Below, one piece after another: positions 1 to 9,516 of a stretch of 64,000 nucleotides of DNA. Made by a program: the position numbers and the translations under genes. The stretch comes from Paludibacterium sp. Lineage in GTDB: Bacteria; Pseudomonadota; Gammaproteobacteria; Burkholderiales; Chromobacteriaceae. Numbering within the stretch: position 1 is the stretch's first letter; each line of letters opens with the position of its first letter. The notes beneath the pieces were generated by a model. It ran no database searches. It was not told the DNA's origin and saw only the letters and a list, made by a program, of their open reading frames with translations. The stretch is from assembly GCF_019232825.1 (NCBI RefSeq), contig NZ_JAFAND010000092.1:1-64000 (forward strand), written 5' to 3'.

Positions 1-119
1 GGCGAGGGCGCGAACACGCTGGTGGCGGACAGCCTGCCGGCATCGATCAGTGCCAGGATGCCGCGGCTGATGCCGGGGGATTGGGCAAAGTCGTCGGCGC
101 ACAGGATCAGGCGGCGCAT
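1..119 (-). CDS. YdjC/ChbG-family deacetylase, NaxD-like (partial, N-terminus only)
   Basis: The first 39 or so codons of a gene that runs off the left edge. The visible N-terminus reads as a short hydrophobic strand followed by CADDFAQSPG, the metal-binding ADDF signature of the YdjC/ChbG/HpnK carbohydrate deacetylases, then an RLSATS segment also typical of the family. Its ATG overlaps the stop of the GtrA gene (TGATG), so it is the fourth gene of the operon. In Francisella (NaxD) and Bordetella a YdjC protein deacetylates an undecaprenyl-linked N-acetyl-hexosamine made by a GT2 enzyme before an ArnT homologue moves it to lipid A. The same gene set is present here, so that role is inferred; the rest of the protein is not visible. 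Confidence 0.75.
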   Translation of the reverse strand, partial: MRRLILCADDFAQSPGISRGILALIDAGRLSATSVFAPS

Positions 120-505
120 CAGGCGAGGCTCCGGGCGCGAAACGCCCACAGTTTGCTCAGCACGAAGGTCAGCGCCGCCACGGCGAACAGCACGATCAAC
201 AGCGACACCCGGTAGTCGAGCGCGGTAAAGCGCAACAAGAGCGCGTACAGACCTTCGTTGACGGCGAAGCTCAGGCAGGCGACGCCGAAAAAGCGCGGCA
301 GCGCGTGGCGGTGCGACACGCCGCTTTGGCCGAAGGTCAGGTGGCGGTGGCCCCAGTAGCTGACCTGAAACGCCACCAGGAAGGCGGCGATGTTGGCGAC
401 GAGCGGCGCGAGTCCGAGCGGGGTCAGTACGGCGGTCACCATCAGGTAGTGCACGACGAGCGCGCTGATGCCGACCACGCCAAACCAGAGCAGCTGCCGT
501 TTCAC
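119..505 (-). CDS. GtrA-family small membrane protein (putative polyprenyl-sugar flippase)
   Basis: A 128-residue protein with four predicted membrane segments (about residues 7-25, 33-52, 73-91 and 97-118), matching the GtrA family size of 120-140. GtrA proteins sit with GT2 polyprenyl-phosphate glycosyltransferases and are thought to flip the lipid-linked sugar across the inner membrane. The GTG start at 505 is chosen because it overlaps the stop of the upstream glycosyltransferase (GTGA) and lies directly before the first hydrophobic helix. The stop overlaps the ATG of the deacetylase. In this operon it would replace the ArnE/ArnF flippase pair of the L-Ara4N pathway; that substitution is inferred. 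Confidence 0.85.
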   Translation of the reverse strand: MKRQLLWFGVVGISALVVHYLMVTAVLTPLGLAPLVANIAAFLVAFQVSYWGHRHLTFGQSGVSHRHALPRFFGVACLSFAVNEGLYALLLRFTALDYRVSLLIVLFAVAALTFVLSKLWAFRARSLA

Positions 506-1509
506 TCCCGTCCCTCGTCGCTGCCCGACAAATGGGTGATGCGGCTGATGAAGTAAGCCGGCCGCTGTTTGACCTCGGTGAAGATGCGTCCGATGTATTC
601 GCCCAGCACGCCGATGGATAGCAATTGCACGCCGCCGAGGAACATGATGGCGACGATCAGCGTCGGCCAACCGTGCTGGTCGTTGCCGTGCAGCAAGGTA
701 TCGAGGATGACGTAGAGCGCATAGGCGATCGAGGCAAGTGAAATGCTGCTGCCGACGAAGGTCCAGACGCGCAGTGGCACGTTGGAAAACGCGGTGAGTC
801 CGGTCAAACCCAGGCCGAGCAGGCGGTAGAGGTTGAAGCTGCTTTGTCCTCCCAGCCGGTCGTTGGTGTGGGTCTCCACCGCGAGTCGGGTGAAGCCGAC
901 CCAGTTGTAGATGCCCTTCATGAAGCGGTTGCGTTCCGGCATCTGGCGCAGCGCGTCCAGGATGCAGCGGTCGAGCACGCGGAAGTCCTGGGTGTTTTCC
1001 GGAATCTTCAACTGTGCGCCGGTATTGAGCAGCGCATAAAACACCCGCGTGAACCAGCGCTTGGCCAGGCTTTCGCCATCCCGGCTCGATCGGACGCTGT
1101 AGACCATGTCGTAGCCTTTGCGCCAATTGGCGATGAAGGCGGGGATCATCTCCGGCGGGTGTTGGAAATCGCCGTCGATCAGCACCGCCACGTCGCCGCG
1201 CGCCAGATCGATGCCGGCGGTCAGCGCCAGCTCCTTGCCAAAGTTGCGCGACAGCTGCACCAGTGTCACCGGCAACTGATCCTTGATGCCGAGTACCCGT
1301 TCCACCGTGGCATCGCGGCTGCCGTCGTCGACGACGATCAGCTCGTGGCGCAAGCCCTCCGCCAGCAGAATCTGGTGCAGCGTATGCAACAGCAGCACGA
1401 TGTTCTCCGCCTCGTTGTAGGCGGGCACGATGCAGCTGACCAGCGGGTCTGCCGGCCGTTCTGCGGCGCGAAGTTGCAGCAGATACTCGGGAACGAACTC
1501 TTCAGTCAT
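502..1509 (-). CDS. GT2 polyprenyl-phosphate glycosyltransferase (ArnC/GtrB/FlmF-like)
   Basis: A 335-residue family 2 glycosyltransferase. The GT-A core starts with SCIVPAYNEAENI and VVDDGSRDAT near residues 25-75, has the metal-binding LIDGDFQHPPE motif near residue 110, and two C-terminal membrane helices (about residues 235-255 and 270-295) as in GtrB, ArnC and dolichol-phosphate mannose synthase. It should load a nucleotide sugar on undecaprenyl phosphate at the cytoplasmic face. ATG at 1509 is preferred over upstream starts because it has AGGA at a good distance and lies 13 bp after the ArnT-like gene. Together with that gene, GtrA and a YdjC deacetylase it forms an envelope-modification operon. 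Confidence 0.88.
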   Translation of the reverse strand: MTEEFVPEYLLQLRAAERPADPLVSCIVPAYNEAENIVLLLHTLHQILLAEGLRHELIVVDDGSRDATVERVLGIKDQLPVTLVQLSRNFGKELALTAGIDLARGDVAVLIDGDFQHPPEMIPAFIANWRKGYDMVYSVRSSRDGESLAKRWFTRVFYALLNTGAQLKIPENTQDFRVLDRCILDALRQMPERNRFMKGIYNWVGFTRLAVETHTNDRLGGQSSFNLYRLLGLGLTGLTAFSNVPLRVWTFVGSSISLASIAYALYVILDTLLHGNDQHGWPTLIVAIMFLGGVQLLSIGVLGEYIGRIFTEVKQRPAYFISRITHLSGSDEGRE

Positions 1510-1522
1510 GTCAGATCCTGAA

Positions 1523-2962
1523 TCAGACTTGGCCATGCCGCTTGCGCAACAGCAGGGTGACTTCCCCCGGGTTGCGGAAACGGCCGATTTCTTCAAAGGC
1601 TTGCTTGACCGGCGCGGGCAAGGTCGCATAGTCGTCGGATGTGGTGGCAATGTAATCCACCGTCGGGTCTTGCAACAGCGCCATTGCCGCTGTCGGCGCG
1701 TGGCTTGTGCGCACGCGGCCTTGGGAATAGAACTCGGCCGAGAACTCGCGCCGTGAATCCCAGTAGAGCAGGTGGCTCGTCGGCGCCGGGTGCTGGGCCT
1801 GCCAGTCGGCGATCAGCGCCTCCTGGGTGCGGCCGACCTTGCCCGGCATCGCGGCAAAGGCCAGCGTCGCCGCCAGCGTTACCACGCCGGCAAACAAGCC
1901 TAACCAGGCAATCGGCGCGAGCGGCGCCTGGCGGCGGCGCCACAGCTCCGCGAACAGCAAGGCGAAGCCGCTGGCGATCGGCAACGGATACGGGAAGATG
2001 ATATTGCCCGACAGGGTAAAGAACGCCAGGGTCATCAACGTCCACAACACCAAGTACGACAGCCAGCCGTCATCCGCTTCGCCGGCTGGCGCGGCGGGGC
2101 GCTTCGCCAGCCAGTAGATCGCTTGCGGCGACCAGGGCAGGAAGCCCGCCAGCGCGAACAGCCAGATCATCCCATGCGGCGTAGCGTGGGCGAAACCGTA
2201 GCGGTCGCCCTTCCAGCCCGGATCGAGGAAGCGGTGCACGTGCTCGCCCATGATGAAATAGTTGAGGAAACCCGGTGTACGGATTTCCGCCAGGATGTAC
2301 CAGGGAATGCCGATGGCCAGCATCAGCGCCACGCCGCCCGCCCAGGGCAGGTCGCGCCATAGCGCCATCCATTGCCGCTGCCAGAATAGCCAAACGAAGA
2401 TCGGCATGCCGACGAGCACGATCGCCAGCGGCCCCTTGGCCAATAGGCCGAGGCCGAGGCCGGCGAAAAACAGATAGCCCCACAGACGGCTCTTCTCGGA
2501 CAGCGCAAACCAGAAAGCCAATTGCGACAGCGTGACGCAGAACATCAGCGACGGATCGGTCATCACCGTGCCGGCGCACAGGTAAAACAGCACACCGCCC
2601 GCGAGGGCCAGAACGGCGACCCAGGCGGCTTCCTCGCCCTGGCGCTTCCGGGCGGCGATGAAGGTCAGCCAGCCGGTGGCGATGGCGAGCAACAGCGCCG
2701 GCAGGCGCACGGCGAATGCATTGACGCCGAAGAGGCCCATCGCGGCGGCTGACAGCCAGGTCGATAGCGGCGGCTTGGCCCAGAACGGCACGCCGTAATC
2801 ATGCAACGGGGTCACCCAGTTGCCGGTTTCCAGCATCTTGCGGGCGATTTCCGCATAACGCGCCTCGGTGGTGTCGTTCAGCGGAATGAAGAACATGGCG
2901 ATGAGCCGGATGAGAAGCAGCGCCAGCAAGACGGTCAATACGCGCCGTCGGGTTGTGTTCAT
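1523..2962 (-). CDS. ArnT-like GT83 glycosyltransferase (lipid A sugar transferase)
   Basis: A 479-residue polytopic membrane protein of the ArnT/PMT-like superfamily. The first periplasmic loop has the acidic NDTTEARYAEIARKM segment and the AKPPL motif that mark undecaprenyl-phosphate-sugar:lipid A transferases, followed by about ten hydrophobic helices and a small C-terminal periplasmic domain. It is shorter than E. coli ArnT (550) and close to Francisella FlmK-type proteins. It is the first gene of a minus-strand operon with GT2, GtrA and a YdjC deacetylase, so it likely moves a polyprenyl-linked sugar to lipid A or another envelope acceptor. The donor sugar cannot be read from sequence; an amino sugar is inferred from the deacetylase. 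Confidence 0.85.
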   Translation of the reverse strand: MNTTRRRVLTVLLALLLIRLIAMFFIPLNDTTEARYAEIARKMLETGNWVTPLHDYGVPFWAKPPLSTWLSAAAMGLFGVNAFAVRLPALLLAIATGWLTFIAARKRQGEEAAWVAVLALAGGVLFYLCAGTVMTDPSLMFCVTLSQLAFWFALSEKSRLWGYLFFAGLGLGLLAKGPLAIVLVGMPIFVWLFWQRQWMALWRDLPWAGGVALMLAIGIPWYILAEIRTPGFLNYFIMGEHVHRFLDPGWKGDRYGFAHATPHGMIWLFALAGFLPWSPQAIYWLAKRPAAPAGEADDGWLSYLVLWTLMTLAFFTLSGNIIFPYPLPIASGFALLFAELWRRRQAPLAPIAWLGLFAGVVTLAATLAFAAMPGKVGRTQEALIADWQAQHPAPTSHLLYWDSRREFSAEFYSQGRVRTSHAPTAAMALLQDPTVDYIATTSDDYATLPAPVKQAFEEIGRFRNPGEVTLLLRKRHGQV

Positions 2963-3068
2963 GCGTGTCCTGTGTCTGGAAAATTCGTAACCGCTGATTT
3001 TATACCAGCAAAGCTTAATATGCTTTTAAACCTGATGAGAACGGCAAAAAGTTTATCAAATGCAAAAA

Positions 3069-3090
3069 GGCCACCGCTTGTGCGGTGGCC
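3069..3090 (-). terminator. Rho-independent terminator of the POT transporter gene
   Basis: A perfect 9-bp stem (GGCCACCGC/GCGGTGGCC) with a TTGT loop is followed on the minus strand by TTTTT. It lies 28 bp after the transporter stop codon. Confidence 0.85.
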
Positions 3091-3117
3091 ACAGTTCTAT
3101 CTGACGGTCGGCGCGAA

Positions 3118-4494
<1,377 letters not shown>

Positions 4495-4860
4495 TAATGT
4501 ATTCCTAGTGCAAGGAAGCTTGAGACCAACGACGATAGATTTATGTTTTTTTGTTATGTCCCCATTCGGTAATTACACCGCTGGGGTCTGGCATGATAAC
4601 GGCGATGATATTTGCAATGAGGATATTTTCTTTTTATTGCAACGTGGATGTCATCAATTGGTCATTTGTTGATATAGATCGTGATTTTCTGTGATGCGAC
4701 TGACATAAATAAAGCGATGATGTAATTCTATTGGCAGATAAATGTTATGGTGTGAAGCTATTGTCATATTGAATGTGAATTGATTATTTTTTTCTTGAAC
4801 GATGATGGCAACCTGGCGTAGCCTGTTGAGGCGCCGATGTGGCGCTAACCCTTTGAGTTG
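4495..4860. promoter_or_regulatory. AT-rich divergent control region between POT transporter and tna leader
   Basis: This 366-bp gene-free stretch is much richer in AT than its surroundings and must carry promoters for the transporter (minus) and the tna transcript (plus). A plausible sigma-70 pair on the plus strand is TTGTCA at 4761-4766 and TATTTT at 4785-4790 (18-bp spacer). A CRP-like site is listed separately. No other conserved gene is visible. Confidence 0.5.
4690..4705. promoter_or_regulatory. Candidate CRP-like site upstream of tna leader
   Basis: TGTGA, six bases, TGACA matches the CRP consensus TGTGA-N6-TCACA at 9 of 10 core positions and is flanked by A/T runs. E. coli tna is CRP-activated, which makes the site plausible, but its distance to the proposed promoter is longer than a class I site and binding is not shown. 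Confidence 0.35.
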
Positions 4861-4947
4861 ATGATGGATGTTCACTGCTTCCGGGCCTTGGTCCCGAACT
4901 GGTATACGCTCGACATCGTCTTGACCTACGACTTTCCCCGCGCTTGA
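4861..4947 (+). CDS. tnaC: TnaC-like tryptophan-sensing leader peptide
   Basis: A 27-28 codon frame (ATG at 4861 or 4864, UGA at 4945-4947) lying 114 bp before tnaA. Counting from ATG 4864 it has Trp13, Asp17 and Pro25. E. coli TnaC has Trp12, Asp16 and Pro24, the residues needed for tryptophan-induced ribosome arrest, so the +4 and +12 spacing is identical. It has the only Trp codon in the frame and a UGA (RF2) stop as in E. coli. Unlike E. coli, two residues (Arg-Ala) follow the proline. An in-frame TAA at 4846 prevents a longer frame; the ribosome site is weak. By analogy, tryptophan would stall the ribosome and block Rho from entering the spacer, allowing tnaA transcription. Confidence 0.72.
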   Translation: MMDVHCFRALVPNWYTLDIVLTYDFPRA

Positions 4948-5061
4948 TCCCTGCCGCGCCACGCGGCGTCTGTGTTTCATCATTTTTCCGTTACACACGA
5001 TACTCGGCCGACTTGCCGTTGCCGCATGAGGCAGGGTGAGCCGCGCCTAGGGAGATTCAAC

Positions 5062-6450
5062 ATGGCACGTCGTATTCCTGAGCCGTTCCGTATCAAGATG
5101 GTTGAGCCGATTCACCAGACCACGCCCGAGTACCGCCGTCAGGCGCTCGATGCCGCCGGCTGGAACCCGTTCCTGTTGCATGGGGACGACGTTTATATCG
5201 ATTTGCTGACCGACAGCGGCACCGGCGCGATGAGCGACCGGCAATGGGCCGGGCTGATGATGGGGGACGAGTCCTATGCCGGCAGCCGCAATTTCTACCA
5301 CCTGGAACAGACCGTGCGCGAGCTGTTCGGTTATCAGCACGTGATGCCGACCCACCAGGGGCGTGGCGCCGAACAGATTCTGTTTCCCGAGCTCGTTCGC
5401 CGTCTCAAGGGCAGCGCGCCGGTGTTCTTCTCCAACTATCACTTCGACACCACCAAGGCGCATGTCGAAATGGCCGGTGCGCGCGCGTTGAATCTGCTGA
5501 CGCCGGCGGCGCTCGACACGCAGAAGGCCTACGACTGGAAGGGCGACTTCGACCTCGAGGGATTGCGCGCCGCGATCAAGACGCATGGCGCCGACAACGT
5601 GGCCGGGGTGATCATGACGGTTACCTGTAACAGCGCCGGCGGTCAGCCGGTGTCGATGGGCAACCTGCGCGCGGTGAGCGAGCTGGCCCGCCAACATGGC
5701 ATTCCGGTGATTCTGGATGCCGCGCGCTTCGCCGAGAACGCCTGGTTCATCAAACATCGCGACCGCGATTACGCGCAGGCCGAAATCGGCGATATCGTGC
5801 GCGAGATGTTCAGCTATGGCGACATCTTTACCATGTCGGCCAAGAAGGACGCGCTGGTGAACATCGGCGGCCTATGCTGTTTCCGCGACGACGTCGATCT
5901 GTTCCGCGCGGTGCAGGTGCGCTGTGTGGCGATGGAAGGCTTCGTCACCTACGGCGGCTTGGCCGGGCGCGACATGGAGGCGTTGGCGATCGGTTTGAGG
6001 GAGGGGTTGAACCACGACTACCTGAGCTACCGTATTGCCCAGGTGGCTTATCTGGGCGAGCGCTTGGCGACTGGCGGCGTGCCGATCCAGACGCCGACCG
6101 GCGGCCACGCGGTATTCGTCGACGCCAAGCGCATGTTGCCGCATATTCCGTCGCACCAATTCCCGGCGCACGCGCTGGCTTGCGCGCTGTATCTGGAAGG
6201 CGGCATCCGCGGGGTGGAAATCGGTTCGCTGCTGTTGGGCCGCAACCCAGTGACCGGCGAGCAGGAACCGTCGGATCTGGAATTGCTGCGCCTGACCATT
6301 CCTCGACGCGTCTACACCAACGATCACATGGACTACATCGCCGACTGTCTGATCGAACTGAATGGCCGCGCCGGCAGCATCCGCGGTCTGACCTTCGAGT
6401 ATGAGCCGCCGATCCTGCGTCACTTCACCGCGCGCTTGAAGCAAGTGTAA
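5062..6450 (+). CDS. tnaA: Tryptophanase (L-tryptophan indole-lyase)
   Basis: A 462-residue fold-type I PLP enzyme of the beta-eliminating lyase family that converts tryptophan to indole, pyruvate and ammonia. Conserved parts include [12 protein letters not shown] (45-57), THQGRGAEQ (97-105) and MSAKKDA with the PLP lysine at Lys262. Tryptophanase is favoured over tyrosine phenol-lyase: residues 385-387 read VEI as in tryptophanase, not MER whose Arg binds phenol in TPL, and FDTT near 128 matches TnaA. ATG 5062 has AGGGAG upstream and aligns with known starts; an in-frame ATG at 4972 would lie in the leader. It follows a TnaC-like leader; no tnaB permease follows. Confidence 0.93.
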   Translation: MARRIPEPFRIKMVEPIHQTTPEYRRQALDAAGWNPFLLHGDDVYIDLLTDSGTGAMSDRQWAGLMMGDESYAGSRNFYHLEQTVRELFGYQHVMPTHQGRGAEQILFPELVRRLKGSAPVFFSNYHFDTTKAHVEMAGARALNLLTPAALDTQKAYDWKGDFDLEGLRAAIKTHGADNVAGVIMTVTCNSAGGQPVSMGNLRAVSELARQHGIPVILDAARFAENAWFIKHRDRDYAQAEIGDIVREMFSYGDIFTMSAKKDALVNIGGLCCFRDDVDLFRAVQVRCVAMEGFVTYGGLAGRDMEALAIGLREGLNHDYLSYRIAQVAYLGERLATGGVPIQTPTGGHAVFVDAKRMLPHIPSHQFPAHALACALYLEGGIRGVEIGSLLLGRNPVTGEQEPSDLELLRLTIPRRVYTNDHMDYIADCLIELNGRAGSIRGLTFEYEPPILRHFTARLKQV

Positions 6451-6507
6451 GCGCCTGGCGGACGCGCGCTACGGATGTATCTCGTGGCGTGCGTTCCCGT
6501 CTCGACT

Positions 6508-6918
6508 TCAGGGCGCGATCGGCTGCGGCGTCACGTCGGCTGTGGCGGGCAGGCCGGCGTCGGTGCCGGTCAGCATCGTCGTGCCTTGCATGCGTAGCGA
6601 ACCATTGGCGTAGACCTGACTATCCACTTCGTAATGGCCGCCGGCATGGACGGCGCGGCGGTCGTAGGTCAACGCGTAGACCACCGGCGTGCGCTTCGGA
6701 TTGTTGAGGAACTGTTCGCTCAATACGTCGGCGGCGCCGCCGCTGCCGGTCACGTCCATGAGCCGCTGGCGCACCATGACGTCGCGGCCGTTCTTGATCA
6801 GGTTCGGCGGCAGCTCGACATTGCCGTTGAGCACGGCGGGCTGGTAGGGCGTGCCGGCGCAAGCGGCCAAGAGCGCGGCGCAGGGCAGGGCGAACCACAG
6901 CGAGGAACGGGGCAGCAT
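6508..6918 (-). CDS. YbaY/YscW-type outer-membrane lipoprotein
   Basis: A 136-residue lipoprotein with an n-region, a hydrophobic stretch and the lipobox LLAAC, giving a lipidated Cys near residue 18. The mature part (LNGNVELPPNLIKNG ... VVYALTYDRRAVHAGGHYEVDSQV) resembles the YbaY/YscW beta-sandwich domain found in single-domain lipoproteins and in pilotins for type III secretion. No secretion genes are nearby, so the function is unknown. ATG 6918 is chosen since it places the signal peptide at the N-terminus and has GGAG upstream. It converges on tnaA from the other strand. Confidence 0.75.
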   Translation of the reverse strand: MLPRSSLWFALPCAALLAACAGTPYQPAVLNGNVELPPNLIKNGRDVMVRQRLMDVTGSGGAADVLSEQFLNNPKRTPVVYALTYDRRAVHAGGHYEVDSQVYANGSLRMQGTTMLTGTDAGLPATADVTPQPIAP

Positions 6919-6980
6919 GTACAGATCTCCGATTTGCGGGACGAATGCCGCATTGGACGCGATTTGACACCGCAATGCAA

Positions 6981-7006
6981 CGACGCCGTCGCGAAGGACG
7001 GCGTCG
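6981..7006 (-). terminator. Hairpin downstream of ccoG
   Basis: A perfect 10-bp stem (CGACGCCGTC/GACGGCGTCG, six-base loop) lies just after the ccoG stop. No clear U run follows on the minus strand, so it may be a weak terminator or an mRNA 3' end stabiliser. Confidence 0.45.
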
Positions 7007-7014
7007 TGGGACGG

Positions 7015-8442
7015 TTATTCGCCGATAAAGCTCGACTTCTCGCGGGTGTAATTGGACGGCTGCTCCACTTGGCGGATGGTGAAGTGGATCTCGTGGCTGC
7101 CCTGTGGCGCCACCTCCGGCTGCGCCTGCACACGCGCGCCTACCAAGACGTTGTCGCCCGGCGCCACGTTGATGGTCTTCTGATCCATTTGCAAGCGCAG
7201 GTCGGGGAGTCCATCGACTGCCACGGTGAAGTGCTGCGGCTGGTCGGTCACGTTCATGATGCGCAGGCTGTAGGTGTTTTCCAGCCAGCCGTCGTCGGTT
7301 TCGCGTACGAGCGAGGCGCGGTCGCGGATGATGTCGACCTTGAACGGCAGACGCAGGAAGAACATCGTGCAGGCCGTGGTGAACACCACCAAGAGCACCA
7401 CCGAATACATGATCACACGCGGGCGCAGGATGCGGTGCGCGATCTGTGCCCGCGGGACCTTGCCTTCCTGCACGTTTTCCGTGGTGTAGCTGATCAAGCC
7501 GCGCGGATAGCCCATCTTATCCATGACTTCGTCGCAGCCGTCGATACAGGCGGCGCAGCCGATGCACTCGTATTGCAGGCCGTCGCGGATGTCGATGCCC
7601 ACCGGGCAGACCTGCACGCAGATGCCGCAGTTGATGCAGCTGCCGAGGCCGACGTCCTTGGGATCGATGCCTTTTTTACGCGCGCCGCGCGGTTCGCCAC
7701 GCGCCTCGTCGTAGGAAATGATCAGCGTGTCGCGGTCGAACATGACGCTCTGGAAACGGGCGTACGGACACATGTACTTGCAGACCTGCTCGCGCATGTG
7801 CGCGGCGAACAGATAGGTGAAGCCGGCGTAGAAGAAGATCCAGAAGGTTTCCCACGGACCGTAGTCGAAGGTCGGCATCGCGGCCACCAGATCGCGGATC
7901 GGGGTGTAGTAGCCGACGAGGGTGAAGCCGGTCCATAGCGAGAAGGCGATCATGATGGCGTGCTTGACGAACTTGATCGTGAACTTGCGTCCGCTCATCG
8001 GCTGCTGGTCGAGCTTCATGCGCTTGACGTGGTTGCCTTCGACCAGACGCTCGATCCACAGCATGACCTCGGTGTACACCGTTTGCGGACAAGCGTAGCC
8101 GCACCACAGCCGGCCGGCGATCGTGGTCCACAGGAACAGGCCGAAGGCGCAGCACATCAAGAGCGCGGCCAGATAGACGAAATCCTGCGGCCAGATGGTG
8201 AGGCCGAACAGGTAGAACTTGCGGTCGACCAGATCGAACAGCAGCGCTTGGCGGCCATTCCAGGTGACCCAGGGCATACCGAGGTAGAACAGTTGGGTGC
8301 CGAATAGGAACAGCAGGCGCCATTTGGCGAAGATGCCGCGCACGTCGCGCGGGTAGAGCTTGCGGGATTTTTCGTACAGAGAAATCGCTTGTTCCGGCTT
8401 ATTTTCTACTTTGACGTTGATGTCTTTGAGTGAATCCGACAT
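7015..8442 (-). CDS. ccoG: Cytochrome c oxidase accessory protein CcoG (FixG/RdxA)
   Basis: A 475-residue inner-membrane ferredoxin-like protein. Several helices (about residues 40-60, 85-110, 160-180, 200-215 and 340-360) surround polyferredoxin motifs WCGYACPQT and CKYMCPYARFQ, and two 4Fe-4S clusters of the CINCGICVQVCP and CIGCAACIDGCD type near residues 265-310. A C-terminal Ig-like periplasmic domain follows. CcoG takes part in copper handling during cbb3 oxidase assembly. It lies downstream of ccoP on the same strand but beyond a strong hairpin, so it probably has its own promoter in the AT-rich gap at 8443-8546. Confidence 0.95.
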   Translation of the reverse strand: MSDSLKDINVKVENKPEQAISLYEKSRKLYPRDVRGIFAKWRLLFLFGTQLFYLGMPWVTWNGRQALLFDLVDRKFYLFGLTIWPQDFVYLAALLMCCAFGLFLWTTIAGRLWCGYACPQTVYTEVMLWIERLVEGNHVKRMKLDQQPMSGRKFTIKFVKHAIMIAFSLWTGFTLVGYYTPIRDLVAAMPTFDYGPWETFWIFFYAGFTYLFAAHMREQVCKYMCPYARFQSVMFDRDTLIISYDEARGEPRGARKKGIDPKDVGLGSCINCGICVQVCPVGIDIRDGLQYECIGCAACIDGCDEVMDKMGYPRGLISYTTENVQEGKVPRAQIAHRILRPRVIMYSVVLLVVFTTACTMFFLRLPFKVDIIRDRASLVRETDDGWLENTYSLRIMNVTDQPQHFTVAVDGLPDLRLQMDQKTINVAPGDNVLVGARVQAQPEVAPQGSHEIHFTIRQVEQPSNYTREKSSFIGE

Positions 8443-8546
8443 GGCCGTTCCCTTGCGAGGATTAGGTAAAACTCACTGCTATGAATTTTACATAATTCTC
8501 ATATTGTTTGCGTGTTATAAAGATAGAACTTTTTGTTATGTTGAAA

Positions 8547-8576
8547 CACCACTGCCCGCGTGAGCGGGCAGTGGTG
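8547..8576 (-). terminator. Terminator after ccoP
   Basis: A 13-bp perfect stem with a GTGA tetraloop begins 10 bp after the ccoP stop and is followed on the minus strand by TTT and an AT-rich run. It would end the ccoNOQP transcript or reduce readthrough into ccoG. Confidence 0.75.
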
Positions 8577-8586
8577 AAAACCAGCG

Positions 8587-9516
8587 TTATTGTGCCGGTT
8601 GTTGCGGCAGGTTGGACAGGCTCCACACGTAGGCGGCCAGCAAGTGCACCTTGCCTTCGCCGAGGAAGTCCTTCCAGGCCGGCATCTGATTGTTGCGGCC
8701 GTTGGTGATGGTTTCGATGATGGTCTTTTCGGTACCGCCATAGAGCCATACGCCGCTCGGGTGCGTCAGGTTCGGCGCGCCGACGGCGGTATTGCCGTGA
8801 CCGTCCGGACCGTGGCAGGACGCGCAGATGGTCTTGAAGGTGGTCTCGCCACGCGATGCACGGTCGGCATCGAACTGCTTGCCGGCGATCTTCAGCACGT
8901 AGTTGGCCACATCCTTGACCTTCTCTTCACCCAGTACCGAGCCCCAGGCCGGCATCTGGCCGTGACGGCCACCCAGGATCGTGGTCTGGATGGTTTGCGG
9001 GTCGCCGCCGTACTGCCAGTCGTGATGCACCAGGTTGGGGAAGCCCTTGGCGCCGCGCGCGTCGGAACCATGGCACTGGATGCAATAGGTCTGGAACAGG
9101 CGTTGGCCCATTTCATGCGCTTGCGGATCGGCGGCGACGGCCTTCAAGTCCATCTGCAGATACTTGTTGAACATCGGCAGATACTTGGCTTCCGCCTGTG
9201 CGCGCTCCTCGTTGTACTGGCCGACCGAGGTCCAGCCGCGGATGCCCGGGAAGGTGCCCAGACCCGGATACAGCACCAGATACACGGCGCCGAAGATCAG
9301 GGTCAGATAGAACAGCATCATCCACCAGCGCGGCAGCGGATTGTTGTACTCCTGCAAGTCGCCGTCCCACACGTGGCCCATGGTCTCGGCCTGTTGGCCG
9401 GGCTTGACCGATGTTTTCGATTGGGTAATCAACAGCGCGGCCAGGCCGACGAAGCCCGCAACCACGATGACCGTGATGTAGATCCCCCAGAAACCGCTGA
9501 CAAAATCACTCATCAT
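8587..9516 (-). CDS. ccoP: cbb3-type cytochrome c oxidase subunit III (di-heme CcoP)
   Basis: A 309-residue membrane-anchored di-heme cytochrome c. Two N-terminal helices (about residues 10-30 and 65-83) are followed by two cytochrome c domains with heme-attachment motifs CIQCH (near 144) and CASCH (near 232), and Met ligands in the QMPAW repeats. It receives electrons from soluble c-type cytochromes and passes them to CcoO/CcoN. The start overlaps the ccoQ stop by four bases, which supports translational coupling. Its length is usual for the family and nothing is missing. Confidence 0.96.
   Translation of the reverse strand: MMSDFVSGFWGIYITVIVVAGFVGLAALLITQSKTSVKPGQQAETMGHVWDGDLQEYNNPLPRWWMMLFYLTLIFGAVYLVLYPGLGTFPGIRGWTSVGQYNEERAQAEAKYLPMFNKYLQMDLKAVAADPQAHEMGQRLFQTYCIQCHGSDARGAKGFPNLVHHDWQYGGDPQTIQTTILGGRHGQMPAWGSVLGEEKVKDVANYVLKIAGKQFDADRASRGETTFKTICASCHGPDGHGNTAVGAPNLTHPSGVWLYGGTEKTIIETITNGRNNQMPAWKDFLGEGKVHLLAAYVWSLSNLPQQPAQ

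Noticed and set aside
4950..4964. Intrinsic terminator just after the TnaC-like stop
   Set aside because: The GCCGCG/CGCGGC stem is short and the T run comes about 14 bases later; Rho-dependent control, as in E. coli, is more plausible.
4972..5061. N-terminal extension of tnaA from ATG 4972
   Set aside because: The extra 30 residues match no homologue and lie in the leader-to-tnaA spacer; ATG 5062 has the ribosome site and family N-terminus.
5062..6450. Tyrosine phenol-lyase as identity of the PLP lyase
   Set aside because: The phenol-binding Arg context (MER) is replaced by VEI as in tryptophanase, and a TnaC-like leader precedes the gene.
6463..6500. Imperfect hairpin after tnaA
   Set aside because: The stem needs several G-U pairs and lacks a U run, so it was not listed as a terminator.
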